Assembly: GCF_900141815.1 (NCBI RefSeq)
Contig: NZ_FQYR01000003.1
Span: 1,046,294-1,110,293 of the forward strand
DNA length: 64,000 bases
Direction: 5' to 3'
Source of the DNA: Rubritalea squalenifaciens DSM 18772
GTDB lineage: Bacteria > Verrucomicrobiota > Verrucomicrobiia > Verrucomicrobiales > Akkermansiaceae
Shown here: piece after piece, positions 36,173-44,557 of the stretch
Numbering within the stretch: the stretch's first letter is position 1
How the letters are laid out: each line of letters opens with the position of its first letter
Program-made: the position numbers and the translations under genes
Notes under the pieces: model-generated
What the model saw: only the letters and a program-made list of their open reading frames with translations
What the model was told of the DNA's origin: nothing
The model's database searches: none

Positions 36173-36667
36173 ATGAAGTACGTTTGGCTACTAATCACGG
36201 CCCTCCTGCTCGCGAGCTGCGGAGAGAAGTCGTCTACACAAACAGTCTCTACCCTAGAACCCCAGCCTACGCCCTTAGAGTGGCATGAGGCCCAGAACAG
36301 TATCGCAGCCTACCGCGAGCTCCAGCCGGATCGCCCCATCCTCGCGGCCTTTACCTCCAAATGGGAAATTCCCTTCGCTATCGACGCCCTGCAAACTGCA
36401 GAAACAGAGCAAGTCCTCGCCAGGCATCATTGCCTCTGCCTGATCTACCCTACGGAAACACGTGAAAGCATCGGCACCTCGGAATGCCAACGGCTCGGCA
36501 ACCACCTGCCGCTCGTCGTACTGAGCTTGCCCGGTCAGCCTGATCGACTCTTCAAGCCTGAGTACAACAAGCAGGCCGCCCAGGAATTCGTCACGGAGAT
36601 CACCACCATATTGGAAGAATACGCGCAGAGCAAAGCTCAGCCCACAGCCACCACTGACCATGAATAG
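36173..36667 (+). CDS. Putative lipoprotein with thioredoxin-like domain
   Basis: A 164-residue protein from ATG 36173 (an in-frame ATG lies 12 bases upstream). Lipoprotein signal MKYVWLLITALLLASC then GEKSS. The mature domain (ELQPDRPILAAFTSKWEIPFAIDALQT, NHLPLVVLSLPGQPDRLF) has the strand order and cis-Pro-like LPL of a thioredoxin fold but no CxxC, so it is not a redox enzyme. The next gene starts 2 bp downstream. Confidence 0.6.
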   Translation: MKYVWLLITALLLASCGEKSSTQTVSTLEPQPTPLEWHEAQNSIAAYRELQPDRPILAAFTSKWEIPFAIDALQTAETEQVLARHHCLCLIYPTETRESIGTSECQRLGNHLPLVVLSLPGQPDRLFKPEYNKQAAQEFVTEITTILEEYAQSKAQPTATTDHE

Positions 36668-36669
36668 GA

Positions 36670-36990
36670 ATGGCTTGCGGCGGCAGTAACATCGCCGTCA
36701 CCCGCCAAGCTCATCACATCCTCTTCATCGAAGCCTTTGCCGAGCACTTCAGTGAATCCCGCGAGTGGATCTGCCACTTCACCAAAGGTAAATTCACCTC
36801 CTCCACCTACCGCACTTACAAAGTCATCCGCACTGAATCTGAAGACCCTGAGCAGGGGTCTCTCTTTGACATCGAACTCAAGCGCGATAGCACCAGCACC
36901 TTCCACCTCCCAGACCACAAGCTGGACAAATTACCTGACGAGCTTCGCGAAGACCTTTTGGAAATCCTCAAAATCGCCGGGAGTAAATAG
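36670..36990 (+). CDS. Hypothetical protein
   Basis: A 106-residue soluble protein starting 2 bp after the preceding lipoprotein gene stop, so translationally linked. The centre (WICHFTKGKFTSSTYRTYKVIRTE, GSLFDIELKRDS) is beta-rich, the C-terminus helical (DELREDLLEILKIAG). No family recognised. Confidence 0.55.
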   Translation: MACGGSNIAVTRQAHHILFIEAFAEHFSESREWICHFTKGKFTSSTYRTYKVIRTESEDPEQGSLFDIELKRDSTSTFHLPDHKLDKLPDELREDLLEILKIAGSK

Positions 36991-37223
36991 TCCTCTCAGC
37001 ACGGATAAAAGCAACCCATCTGTGTAGCTCAATCACGACCATTTGTCACTCTGTATCAACCGGTCACACAAAATATTTCACCTATGGACTGATCAAAATA
37101 AAGAGCGCAACGCAGTATCGTATATCTCACTGACTCCCTGTACATTACACCCCCTTCTCCTCTTGGAAACCTATCTAACAGAGAGAAGAAGCGCCCTTTA
37201 AAAATCCAACTAGAAGGAACCAA

Positions 37224-38270
37224 ATGCTACAGGAAATTACCGAGAAACAAGGAGACAGCCACGCTGTAGAATACCAGCCCTCCGCTAAACTCACCGAGGA
37301 GCTCACCCACTCCCACAGCGGCTACTCTCACGACAAGGAAGCCAAAACCTCCAACCCCAAGTGGATGGAAAAAATCCCGGACTCCACCAAAGTCAGCCAG
37401 CTGTCGATGCCCGGCACCCATGATACCATGGCCTTCTACGGAGGGGATGCCGTCCAGTGCCAGACCATGAGCCTGGAGAACCAGCTTGAGTCCGGCGTAC
37501 GTGTGCTGGATATCCGCTGCCGCCACATCGCAGATGTCTTTGCCATCCACCATGGAGCCTTCTTCCAGAAAACCTTCTTCGGAGACGTTCTGAATATCGC
37601 CATCGACTTCCTCCAGAAAAACCCCAGCGAGACCGTCATGATGCGCGTGAAGGAAGAGTACAAGCCGGAGAATAACACCCGCACCTTCGAGGAAACCTTC
37701 CGAGACGGCTACTGGAACAGCTACAAGAAATACTGCTGGCAGCCCAGCGGTACGGATAACAACCCATCTCTCGGAGAGCTTCGTGGCAAGATCGTCATCC
37801 TGCAGAACTTCTCCGCCGCCGAGACCTACGGCATCGAGTACGATTCCTTCTCTATCCAGGACGAGTACAACCTCGGCACCAACTGGGATCTGTACAGCAA
37901 ATGGGAAGAGGTCAAAAAGCAACTGGCCAAAGCCAATAGCGGCAGCTCAGGCGTGAAGTACATGAACTACCTCAGCGGCTCCGGCGGCTCATTCCCCTAC
38001 TTCGTCGCCAGCGGCCACTCCAGCCCCGGCACCAATGCCCCCAGACTGGCCACCGGCAGAACCACACCCGGCTGGAAAAATAGCTGGCCGGACTTCCCGA
38101 GGGTCAATTGCTTCCTCGGCATCTGCACCATCGCCTTCGAAGGCACCAACATCCTGACCACCAACTGGATCGACAGCGCCTATAACAACCACGTTGGCAT
38201 CGTCATGTCTGACTTCCCCGGACCCGGGCTTATCAACAACATCATCAGGCTCAACGATAAGCTCGACTAA
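37224..38270 (+). CDS. Phosphatidylinositol-specific phospholipase C (X-domain)
   Basis: A 348-residue bacterial PI-PLC-like protein. KWMEKIPDSTKVSQLSMPGTHDT has the first catalytic His66; DIRCRHIADVFAIHHGAF has the second at His109/110 and the Asp-Arg pair. FLQKNPSETVMMRVKEEY and the C-terminal NHVGIVMSDFPGPGLIN complete the TIM barrel. In the family it cleaves PI or GPI to cyclic inositol phosphate. It lacks a recognisable Sec or Tat signal, unusual for this normally secreted enzyme. It has a preceding GGAAC site and its own terminator. Confidence 0.9.
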   Translation: MLQEITEKQGDSHAVEYQPSAKLTEELTHSHSGYSHDKEAKTSNPKWMEKIPDSTKVSQLSMPGTHDTMAFYGGDAVQCQTMSLENQLESGVRVLDIRCRHIADVFAIHHGAFFQKTFFGDVLNIAIDFLQKNPSETVMMRVKEEYKPENNTRTFEETFRDGYWNSYKKYCWQPSGTDNNPSLGELRGKIVILQNFSAAETYGIEYDSFSIQDEYNLGTNWDLYSKWEEVKKQLAKANSGSSGVKYMNYLSGSGGSFPYFVASGHSSPGTNAPRLATGRTTPGWKNSWPDFPRVNCFLGICTIAFEGTNILTTNWIDSAYNNHVGIVMSDFPGPGLINNIIRLNDKLD

Positions 38271-38289
38271 CAATTACCCCCTAAACAGC

Positions 38290-38326
38290 AATGGAGGGGG
38301 CTTCAGGGTCCCCTCCATTCCCTTTT
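38290..38326 (+). terminator. Terminator after the PI-PLC gene
   Basis: Perfect ten-base stem AATGGAGGGG / CCCCTCCATT followed by CCCTTTTG. Confidence 0.75.
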
Positions 38327-38414
38327 GTGTAAAAAGTCTCAAACTGGCTACAAAGAATGAGCCAGATTACCATGGCCGCGCGTTTCCACACTCCATAGTA
38401 TCACCTCAGAAACT

Positions 38415-38792
38415 ATGGATTTTTCAGCGATCGTTATCATTGTAATCATCGGACTTGGCCTTGCTATTCGCCTGATGGCTGGAGCATGCGACAAGGAGCG
38501 TATAGCCAACCATATCCGCAGCATGGATGGCGAGCTTGTCGACAAACGTTGGGATCCTTTTGGCCCGGGCTGGTACGGAGAAAAGAACGCCAGAATTTAT
38601 GAGATCGACTATAAAGACCGCGACGGCCACCTTCACCGAGCCCATGTCAAAACCTCCATGCTCAGCGGCGTATATCTCACTAACGACCACATCATCAAGC
38701 GCGTCTCCTCCCCTTCTCTAGCAGAAGAAAAAGCCGACCTCCTGAAACGTCTTGCGGAGATCGAACGCTTGGAGGGAAATCCGGCGGATTAA
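38415..38792 (+). CDS. Hypothetical membrane-anchored protein
   Basis: The protein has 125 residues. One N-terminal membrane helix (FSAIVIIVIIGLGLAIRLMAG) is followed by a small beta domain (WDPFGPGWYGEKNARIYEIDYKDRDGHLHRAHVKTS) and a C-terminal helix ending in AEEKADLLKRLAEIERLEG, SHOCT-like. No named family. Confidence 0.6.
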   Translation: MDFSAIVIIVIIGLGLAIRLMAGACDKERIANHIRSMDGELVDKRWDPFGPGWYGEKNARIYEIDYKDRDGHLHRAHVKTSMLSGVYLTNDHIIKRVSSPSLAEEKADLLKRLAEIERLEGNPAD

Positions 38793-38840
38793 GCTCAGGT
38801 AAATGTCACAAGTCACCAGTTCCCGCTTCAAAAGCCATCT

Positions 38841-38925
38841 TCTGTGTCCTTCCGTGAATTCCGTGGTGCCCCCGTTTCATCAAGCAGGCCCATTCGAGCA
38901 ATTCGTGAGATTCGTGGTCAAAAAC
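38841..38925. repeat. ATTCGTG-type degenerate repeat
   Basis: Two clusters of degenerate repeats of a TTCGTG-A/G-A-ATTCGTGG-like unit: TTCCGTGAATTCCGTGGTG at 38850 and AATTCGTGAGATTCGTGGTC then AAAAA at 38900. A further copy lies at 42660-42702. See findings. Confidence 0.5.
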
Positions 38926-38953
38926 GGATCCCCTCCAGCCAAGTTCCAGCCAA

Positions 38954-38990
38954 TAAAAACGCCCGTAACTCATTCGAGACCGGGCGTTTT
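38954..38990 (-). terminator. Terminator for tRNA-Pro
   Basis: Ten-base stem AAAACGCCCG / CGGGCGTTTT with a 15-base loop. On the minus strand it is followed by TTATT. It sits 21 bp past the tRNA 3' end. Confidence 0.78.
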
Positions 38991-39010
38991 AGAAAATTTG
39001 GGATTCCTAA

Positions 39011-39087
39011 TGGTCGGGACGACAGGATTTGAACCTGCGACCTCTTCACCCCCAGTGAAACGCGCTACCAAGCTGCGCTACGCCCCG
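39011..39087 (-). tRNA. tRNA-Pro (GGG anticodon)
   Basis: The minus strand folds as a 77-nt tRNA with encoded CCA: acceptor CGGGGCG pairs CGTCCCG with one G-U, D-arm AGCGCAGCTTGGTAGCG, anticodon stem TTTCA / TGAAG around loop CTGGGGG (anticodon GGG), and T-arm GCAGGTTCAAATCCTGT. A terminator follows. Confidence 0.95.
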
Positions 39088-39165
39088 AACTAGGAATCTG
39101 ACGGCACCTTATTCCTCAGTTCATGGTTGGCAAGTCATAAATTTCCTGCAATTTCATGTCCCACA

Positions 39166-40209
39166 ATGAAAGCAATCAAGACAGCGGTCGTAGGCGCCAG
39201 CGGATACACAGGAGCAGAGCTACTTAGACTTCTCCTCATGCATCCTGCTGCCGAGCTGGTGTGTGTCACTTCACGCCAGTACGAAGGTGAACCACTTGAA
39301 AAGGTGTTTCCCCGCTTCCGAGGCGTGCAGGGATCCCAACTGGAATTCACCGCCCCGAGTGCTGACACGATTGCTGCTGCAGGCGCAGAAGTCGCCTTTC
39401 TTGCCCTCCCTCACGGAGTAGCGGCCGAGTACGCCATCGCCCTGCTAGAAAAGGGTATCCGCGTGATCGATCTCAGCGCCGACTTCAGACTCAACTCTGC
39501 TGAGGTCTACGAAGAATTCTATGGTCACCCGCACCCGGCACCCGAGCTACTCGACGAAGCCGTCTATGGTCTTCCAGAACTCAAGGGCCGTAGCGAGGCG
39601 ATCAAGTCTGCCAAGCTCGTCGCCAGCCCTGGTTGCTACCCGACCAGCATCATCACTCCACTTGTTCCCCTGCTGGAGAAAGGTCTCATCGATCCTGCCA
39701 GCATCGTCACCTGCTCCATGAGTGGTGTCAGCGGCGCGGGTAAGACCGGCAACGTCCTCTTCTCCTACTGTGAGGCTAACGAATCCGTACGCGCCTATGG
39801 CGTACCGAAGCACCGTCACCTCTCCGAAATCGAGCAAGAGCTCTCCATCGCCGCAGGTCAGGCAGTCCAGATCTCTTTCACTCCGCACCTCGTCCCGGCC
39901 CACAATGGTATCTGCACCACCACTAGCGCTACCCTAACAGGTGATGCTGACGCTATCGGTGCAGCACTGGAAGAAGCCTATGGAGGCTCTGACTTTGTTA
40001 GACTACTCGGCAAAGGCCAGCCAGCGGACACGAAGAACGTTACCCGTACCAACTTCCTGGATATCGGCTGGGACTACGATCCCCGCACGGGCCGCGTCCT
40101 GCTGCTCAGCGCCGAGGACAATCTTGGAAAGGGTGCCGCCAGCCAGGCCGTACAATCCATGAACCTGATGTTCGAACTTTCTGCGACTGAAGGTTTGCAG
40201 AACATTTAA
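39166..40209 (+). CDS. argC: N-acetyl-gamma-glutamyl-phosphate reductase
   Basis: A 347-residue enzyme catalysing the NADPH-dependent reduction of N-acetylglutamyl phosphate in arginine synthesis. ATG 39166 (MKAIKTAVVGASGYTGAE) is the family start; an in-frame start at 39127 adds 13 residues running from the tRNA flank. The dinucleotide loop GASGYTGAELLRLL, catalytic Cys in VASPGCYPTS and FTPHLVPAHNGICTT are seen. It forms an operon with argJ, 54 bp downstream. Confidence 0.97.
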   Translation: MKAIKTAVVGASGYTGAELLRLLLMHPAAELVCVTSRQYEGEPLEKVFPRFRGVQGSQLEFTAPSADTIAAAGAEVAFLALPHGVAAEYAIALLEKGIRVIDLSADFRLNSAEVYEEFYGHPHPAPELLDEAVYGLPELKGRSEAIKSAKLVASPGCYPTSIITPLVPLLEKGLIDPASIVTCSMSGVSGAGKTGNVLFSYCEANESVRAYGVPKHRHLSEIEQELSIAAGQAVQISFTPHLVPAHNGICTTTSATLTGDADAIGAALEEAYGGSDFVRLLGKGQPADTKNVTRTNFLDIGWDYDPRTGRVLLLSAEDNLGKGAASQAVQSMNLMFELSATEGLQNI

Positions 40210-40263
40210 TTATAACGCATAGTGGGTTCTCCCCTTCGCAACTCTCCGTCAATTAGCACAGCA

Positions 40264-41523
40264 ATGTCCTCACCATTTAGAAAAATCAAAGGAGGAGTCG
40301 GCGCGCCTAAAGGTTTCCTAACAAGCGCAGTCTCCGCTGGCATCAAGAATCCTGAAGCCACCCGCCTGGACATGGCACTCATCTACAGCCAGCACCCCTG
40401 CGTGGCTGCCGCCACCTTCACCACCAACCGTGTCAAGGCTGCCCCTGTACGCGTAAGTCAGGCACATATGCGTGACCGTGACGTGCAGGCTATCCTCGCC
40501 AACAGTGGTAACGCAAACGCATGCACCGGTGTCAAAGGTGTGCAGGATGCACGCTACTGTGCCAAAACCATCGCCAAAGGTCTTGGCCTTCGCCAGGGTC
40601 AGGTAGCCGTCTGCTCCACCGGAGTCATCGGACTCCCTATGCCAATGGTACGCGTAGAGCCTAAGCTTCCCGAGCTCGTAGAGAAACTGGCACGTAAGCA
40701 AGGTACCGAAGTTTCCCAGGCAATCATGACCAGTGATACCACCAACAAGGAGATCGCCCTCTCCATGGATATCGATGGCCACAAGGTACGCATTGGCGCC
40801 TGCGCCAAAGGTGCCGGCATGATCTGCCCTAGCATGGCCACCATGCTCTGCTTCATCACTACGGATGCGAACATCGGCAAAGAGAACCTGAACAAATCCG
40901 TGCAGGAAGCCGTGGAGAACTCCTTCAACCGCATCACCATCGATGGAGACATGAGCACCAACGACACTGTCGTCGTGCTCGCCAACGGTCAGTCTGGCAT
41001 GCCACGCATCAAGCGTAACTCAAAGGCCTGCCGCCTCTTCCGTGAAGCTCTCAATGTCGTCATGCTCGAAATGGCCAAGTCATTGGTACGGGACGGCGAA
41101 CGCGTCACCAAGTTCGTTACCGTGGAAGTCAAAGGTGCCCGCACTTACAATGATGCCAAGAAGGTAGCCGAAGCCGTGGCCAACTCATCTCTGGTGAAAT
41201 CCTCTTGGAATGGCAACGACCCTAACTGGGGCCGCATCATTCACGCGGTGGGTTATTCCCGCGCCTCCATCCGTGAGGAACTAATTGATATCCATATCGG
41301 CGGCAAACCTGCCTGCCTGGGCGGGCTGGAGTCAGACACATCCATGGAGGACCTCCGCAAGGTCGTCTCCGAAGACCAGTTCACCATCACCATCGATCTT
41401 CATCTAGGTAGTGCCGAGTACTGCGTCTACTCCAGTGACCTCTCACCAGAGTATATCGACTTCAACCGTTCGGAATACGCCTACTGGAAACAGGCCCGTA
41501 AAGACGGCCTGACCCAACAATAA
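40264..41523 (+). CDS. argJ: Bifunctional glutamate N-acetyltransferase / N-acetylglutamate synthase
   Basis: A 419-residue ornithine acetyltransferase that recycles the acetyl group from N-acetylornithine to glutamate. The autocleavage site is in KGAGMICPSMATMLCF, where the second Thr (A-T-M-L) is the nucleophile. ANSGNANACTG forms the oxyanion hole, and DPNWGRIIHAVGYS and the terminal NRSEYAYWKQ complete it. ATG 40264 was chosen over the upstream 40222 start because MSSPFRKIKGGVGAPKGF is the usual opening. With argC it gives the cyclic arginine pathway. Confidence 0.96.
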   Translation: MSSPFRKIKGGVGAPKGFLTSAVSAGIKNPEATRLDMALIYSQHPCVAAATFTTNRVKAAPVRVSQAHMRDRDVQAILANSGNANACTGVKGVQDARYCAKTIAKGLGLRQGQVAVCSTGVIGLPMPMVRVEPKLPELVEKLARKQGTEVSQAIMTSDTTNKEIALSMDIDGHKVRIGACAKGAGMICPSMATMLCFITTDANIGKENLNKSVQEAVENSFNRITIDGDMSTNDTVVVLANGQSGMPRIKRNSKACRLFREALNVVMLEMAKSLVRDGERVTKFVTVEVKGARTYNDAKKVAEAVANSSLVKSSWNGNDPNWGRIIHAVGYSRASIREELIDIHIGGKPACLGGLESDTSMEDLRKVVSEDQFTITIDLHLGSAEYCVYSSDLSPEYIDFNRSEYAYWKQARKDGLTQQ

Positions 41524-41605
41524 TTTCATCTCACCGAAAGAGAATCAGCTTAAGTCACGTAGTTAGTTTTGATATTTAAATGATTCATGGCATAGTCCCT
41601 GCGCG

Positions 41606-42178
41606 ATGATCCCAAATGCCCGCCCCATAACCTTCTGGAAACGCAAACGCCTCTGTACTCTGCTGGCGGGCATCACCTTCCCCTTAGTCATCGCGAGCTG
41701 CAGCCAGAGCAGACCAGATGTCATCGACGTCGTCGTGACTAATCCTCATGCCTATCAGGAAAATTTTGGCCCGTTCGATGAGAATGGAAACTACGTGGAG
41801 TCCTGGGCGGACAATCCGCCAAAGCGCCGCTACATCTCCAAGGAGCAGCATCAGCGCGAACAGGCGGAAAGGTCTGGCAAGAAGCAGCCTCAAGTAGCCC
41901 AGCGACCGTCTCAGCAGAGACCTACACAGGTAGCAACCCACACTCCACCGCCAAAGACTCAGACCTACAGCAAGCCAAAGACAGTTTCCAAGCCGAAGCC
42001 GAAACCTGTCGTGGTGAAGCCTAAAAAGCCATCTCCACGAGTCCACTCCGTCAGAAAGGGAGACACTCTCTACGCGCTCTCCCGCAAGTATGGAACCAGC
42101 GTCAAAGCTATCCAGCGCGCCAATGGTATATCCGGCAGCAATATCCGCATCGGACAGCGCCTCACCATTCCTAGATAA
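41606..42178 (+). CDS. LysM-domain lipoprotein
   Basis: The protein has 190 residues. A long basic signal ends in a lipobox (VIASC) before SQSRPD. A Pro/Lys/Gln linker with KPKP repeats spans about 70-140. The C-terminal LysM domain, HSVRKGDTLYALSRKYGTSV and KAIQRANGISGSNIRIGQRLTIP, binds peptidoglycan. It is presumably anchored in the outer membrane. The stop codon overlaps the moaE start (TAATG). Confidence 0.88.
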   Translation: MIPNARPITFWKRKRLCTLLAGITFPLVIASCSQSRPDVIDVVVTNPHAYQENFGPFDENGNYVESWADNPPKRRYISKEQHQREQAERSGKKQPQVAQRPSQQRPTQVATHTPPPKTQTYSKPKTVSKPKPKPVVVKPKKPSPRVHSVRKGDTLYALSRKYGTSVKAIQRANGISGSNIRIGQRLTIPR

Positions 42179-42609
42179 TGTTCTCCATTGTCGACACCGC
42201 TATCGATCACGCCTCTCTGCGTGAACTTACCCGCGCCTCAGAAGCAGGCGGTTTCGTTTCCTTTGAAGGCTGGGTACGCAACCATCATGATGGCAAATCC
42301 GTCCAGTCCCTGGAATATACAGCCTATCAGGAACTCGCAGAAAAAGAAGGCAAGCGCATCCTGCTGGAAGCCGTTGAAAAATTCTCCGTCACCTCAGCCG
42401 TCTGCCATCACCGCATCGGCCACCTTGCCATCGGGGATCTGGCCGTCGTTGTCGCCGTCTCCTCCCACCATCGCGATGCCGCCTTCCAGGCCTGCCGCTA
42501 CATCATTGATGAAGTGAAGACCCGCGTCCCCATCTGGAAAAAGGAGCACTACACAGACTCCACCACCGCCTGGCCATCCTGCCAAGGCTGTGCAGACCAC
42601 AAGCACTAG
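42178..42609 (+). CDS. moaE: Molybdopterin synthase catalytic subunit
   Basis: A 143-residue protein transferring sulfur from MoaD to precursor Z in molybdenum cofactor synthesis. GGFVSFEGWVRNHHDGKSVQSLEYTAYQELAEKE, AVCHHRIGHLAIGDLAVVVAVSSHHR and KTRVPIWKKEHYTDST (active-site lysines) are complete. It is coupled to the LysM gene by a one-base overlap; moaD and other mo genes are not here. Confidence 0.95.
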   Translation: MFSIVDTAIDHASLRELTRASEAGGFVSFEGWVRNHHDGKSVQSLEYTAYQELAEKEGKRILLEAVEKFSVTSAVCHHRIGHLAIGDLAVVVAVSSHHRDAAFQACRYIIDEVKTRVPIWKKEHYTDSTTAWPSCQGCADHKH

Positions 42610-42659
42610 GTAGATCACGCTGAAGAGTCACACCTCTCTCGTTCCAGAAGCTTCATCTA

Positions 42660-42702
42660 GCCCGTATTCGTGAAATTTGTGCCATTCGTGATCAAAGAAA
42701 AC
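42660..42702. repeat. ATTCGTG-type degenerate repeat, second copy
   Basis: GCCCGTATTCGTGAAATTTG followed by TGCCATTCGTGATCAAAGAA. It shares the GCCC-n-ATTCGTGA and ATTCGTGxTCAAA core with the copy at 38841-38925. Confidence 0.5.
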
Positions 42703-42773
42703 AACTAGATTCAACTTCCTATACACGCTTGCGTCCTAAGAACTGGACATTGAAAAACTGGAAACTCCCATTC

Positions 42774-43622
42774 TCAATCATGATCCAGCCTATCGCCACA
42801 GCGGCGGCAATAGACGGCATCAGCCAAGTGGCCATGAGCTCCACAGGAAGGACAAGCGTCTGTCGTGTGATCGGATTCGTTGTCTTTCCCTCTCATCAGC
42901 TCGGTGGTCACGATTCCGGTAGGCACTGCAATCACGGCATAACCAGTTAGAATCATGATCGTGGTTACGAAAATTCCCAGATTCGTCTGCACCACCACAT
43001 CTCCGTAACCCACCGTCGTGATGGAAACGATCGCGTAGTAGATGCTCATCGGGATGCTCGTAAAGCTTGTCCCTTCCACATTACCTTCAATGTAGTACAT
43101 CACCGTACCCGCAATCACGGCAAACATCAGGATCGCAAAGAAGAAGACGGTGATCTTGGCCCGGGATCTCACCAGTCCCTGCATGATCACATGTGCCCCT
43201 CTGACGTGATGTGCCATTTTCAGCACCCTGAACATCCTCAGAAGCCTCAGCACCCTCACGACAGCAAAGCCGGAGGTGCCAGCCAGGAACAGCGTGATAT
43301 AGGTGGGCAAGCAGGACAGCAGATCCACTACCCCGAAGAAACTGGTCGCATAGCGAAGTGGCTTGCGGGAGCACCACAGGCGCAAGAGATACTCGGCTGA
43401 AAACATGATCGTGAAAAACCACTCCACAAAAAGCAGCTCGGAGCTGTACTTGTCTTTAAACTCCGCCACCGTTTCCAGCATCACCGCTAGCACACTCATG
43501 CCGATGAAGCAGAGCAGAACTATATCAAAGAGCTTCCCCGCCGGCGTCTCCGCCTCGAAGATAATCTCCCACACTCTCTGCTTCAGAGTCTTTGCTTGCT
43601 TCGTCTGTTCATCCTCCGCCAT
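42774..43622 (-). CDS. Voltage-gated potassium channel-like ion transporter with zinc-ribbon tail
   Basis: A 282-residue six-helix channel subunit. S4 carries regularly spaced arginines (VVRVLRLLRMFRVLKMAHHVR), and the selectivity filter is SITTVGYGD. The C-terminal tail has a likely zinc ribbon, ACPSCGAHG ... YCRRCGDR. It is divergent from a second channel gene at 43776. Such bacterial Kv-type channels conduct K+; gating by voltage is inferred from S4. Confidence 0.9.
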   Translation of the reverse strand: MAEDEQTKQAKTLKQRVWEIIFEAETPAGKLFDIVLLCFIGMSVLAVMLETVAEFKDKYSSELLFVEWFFTIMFSAEYLLRLWCSRKPLRYATSFFGVVDLLSCLPTYITLFLAGTSGFAVVRVLRLLRMFRVLKMAHHVRGAHVIMQGLVRSRAKITVFFFAILMFAVIAGTVMYYIEGNVEGTSFTSIPMSIYYAIVSITTVGYGDVVVQTNLGIFVTTIMILTGYAVIAVPTGIVTTELMRGKDNESDHTTDACPSCGAHGHLADAVYCRRCGDRLDHD

Positions 43623-43775
43623 TAGCGCCGATTCTCTATCAAGTCCCCCATCCTGTCAATCTACCAAGGCGTTACAAAGTCCTGCTTTATTTCCACGCGA
43701 TACCGCGGCGGTGAAGCCTGCGGGCTTTACTTGCCGGGACCAACTGATAGTTCGAGTACAAGCAAATCACGAGCT

Positions 43776-44552
43776 ATGAGTATTACCCCAGCCCATTTTA
43801 AATCTCCCCATATTGGCCTTCAAAAGAGCATCGTCTGGAACCTTTTCATGGGCTACCTGTCCATCATCTCAGTGCTCATCCTCATGGCCACTTATTTCAG
43901 ATCATTGGATTCCGAGGTGAAAGAGCTTCTCAGAATTGTCGATTATGGACTCTGTGCGCTGTTCTTTATCGATTTTATGGCCCGCCTGATCACAGCGAGA
44001 AACCGCCTGGCTTACCTCAAGTGGGGCTGGATTGACCTACTCTCCAGCATACCGGCGGTTCACACTCTGCGCTGGGGCAGAGTTTTCCGCATCGTTCGGG
44101 TTTTTCGAATCATCAGGGGCATCAAGTCCGCTCGTCAGCTTTCGCAATCGATCTTCAAAAACAGAGCCAAAGGAGCCCTCTTCAGTCTGGCATGCACTAG
44201 TGTCTTCATCATGATTTTTGGAGCGATCCTGGTCTTGGAATTTGAGAAACAAGGCAACGCAAACATCTCCTCCGCTCATGATGCCTTGTGGTGGTCGTTT
44301 GTCAGCATGACCACGGTCGGCTACGGAGATTTTTATCCTGTAACCGAGTTGGGAAGAGTCGTTGCCTGTGTACTCATGATTTCCGGAATCGGCCTCTTTA
44401 GTACCCTTACCGGCTATCTGGCCTCACTCTATGATGAATCATCTGAACAGAAAGATAAGGCCAGGGATGAGCAAACTCTCCGGGAAATAAGCTTACTCCG
44501 GAAGGAAATCGCCGAGCTTAAAGAAGCTCTCAAGTACGGCTCGCTCAAGTAA
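43776..44552 (+). CDS. Voltage-gated potassium channel-like ion transporter
   Basis: The protein has 258 residues from ATG 43776 (an in-frame start at 43731 adds 15). Six helices; S4 is RWGRVFRIVRVFRIIRGIKSAR, the filter SMTTVGYGDFYP. The cytoplasmic C-terminus is a coiled coil (EQTLREISLLRKEIAELKEALK), likely for tetramer assembly, where the divergent neighbour has a zinc ribbon instead. Confidence 0.9.
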   Translation: MSITPAHFKSPHIGLQKSIVWNLFMGYLSIISVLILMATYFRSLDSEVKELLRIVDYGLCALFFIDFMARLITARNRLAYLKWGWIDLLSSIPAVHTLRWGRVFRIVRVFRIIRGIKSARQLSQSIFKNRAKGALFSLACTSVFIMIFGAILVLEFEKQGNANISSAHDALWWSFVSMTTVGYGDFYPVTELGRVVACVLMISGIGLFSTLTGYLASLYDESSEQKDKARDEQTLREISLLRKEIAELKEALKYGSLK

Positions 44553-44557
44553 CCGCC

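Noticed and set aside
38803..39093. Open frame on the plus strand ending GFEPATSSPPVKRATKLRYAP
   Set aside because: It is the antisense of tRNA-Pro, again an artefact.
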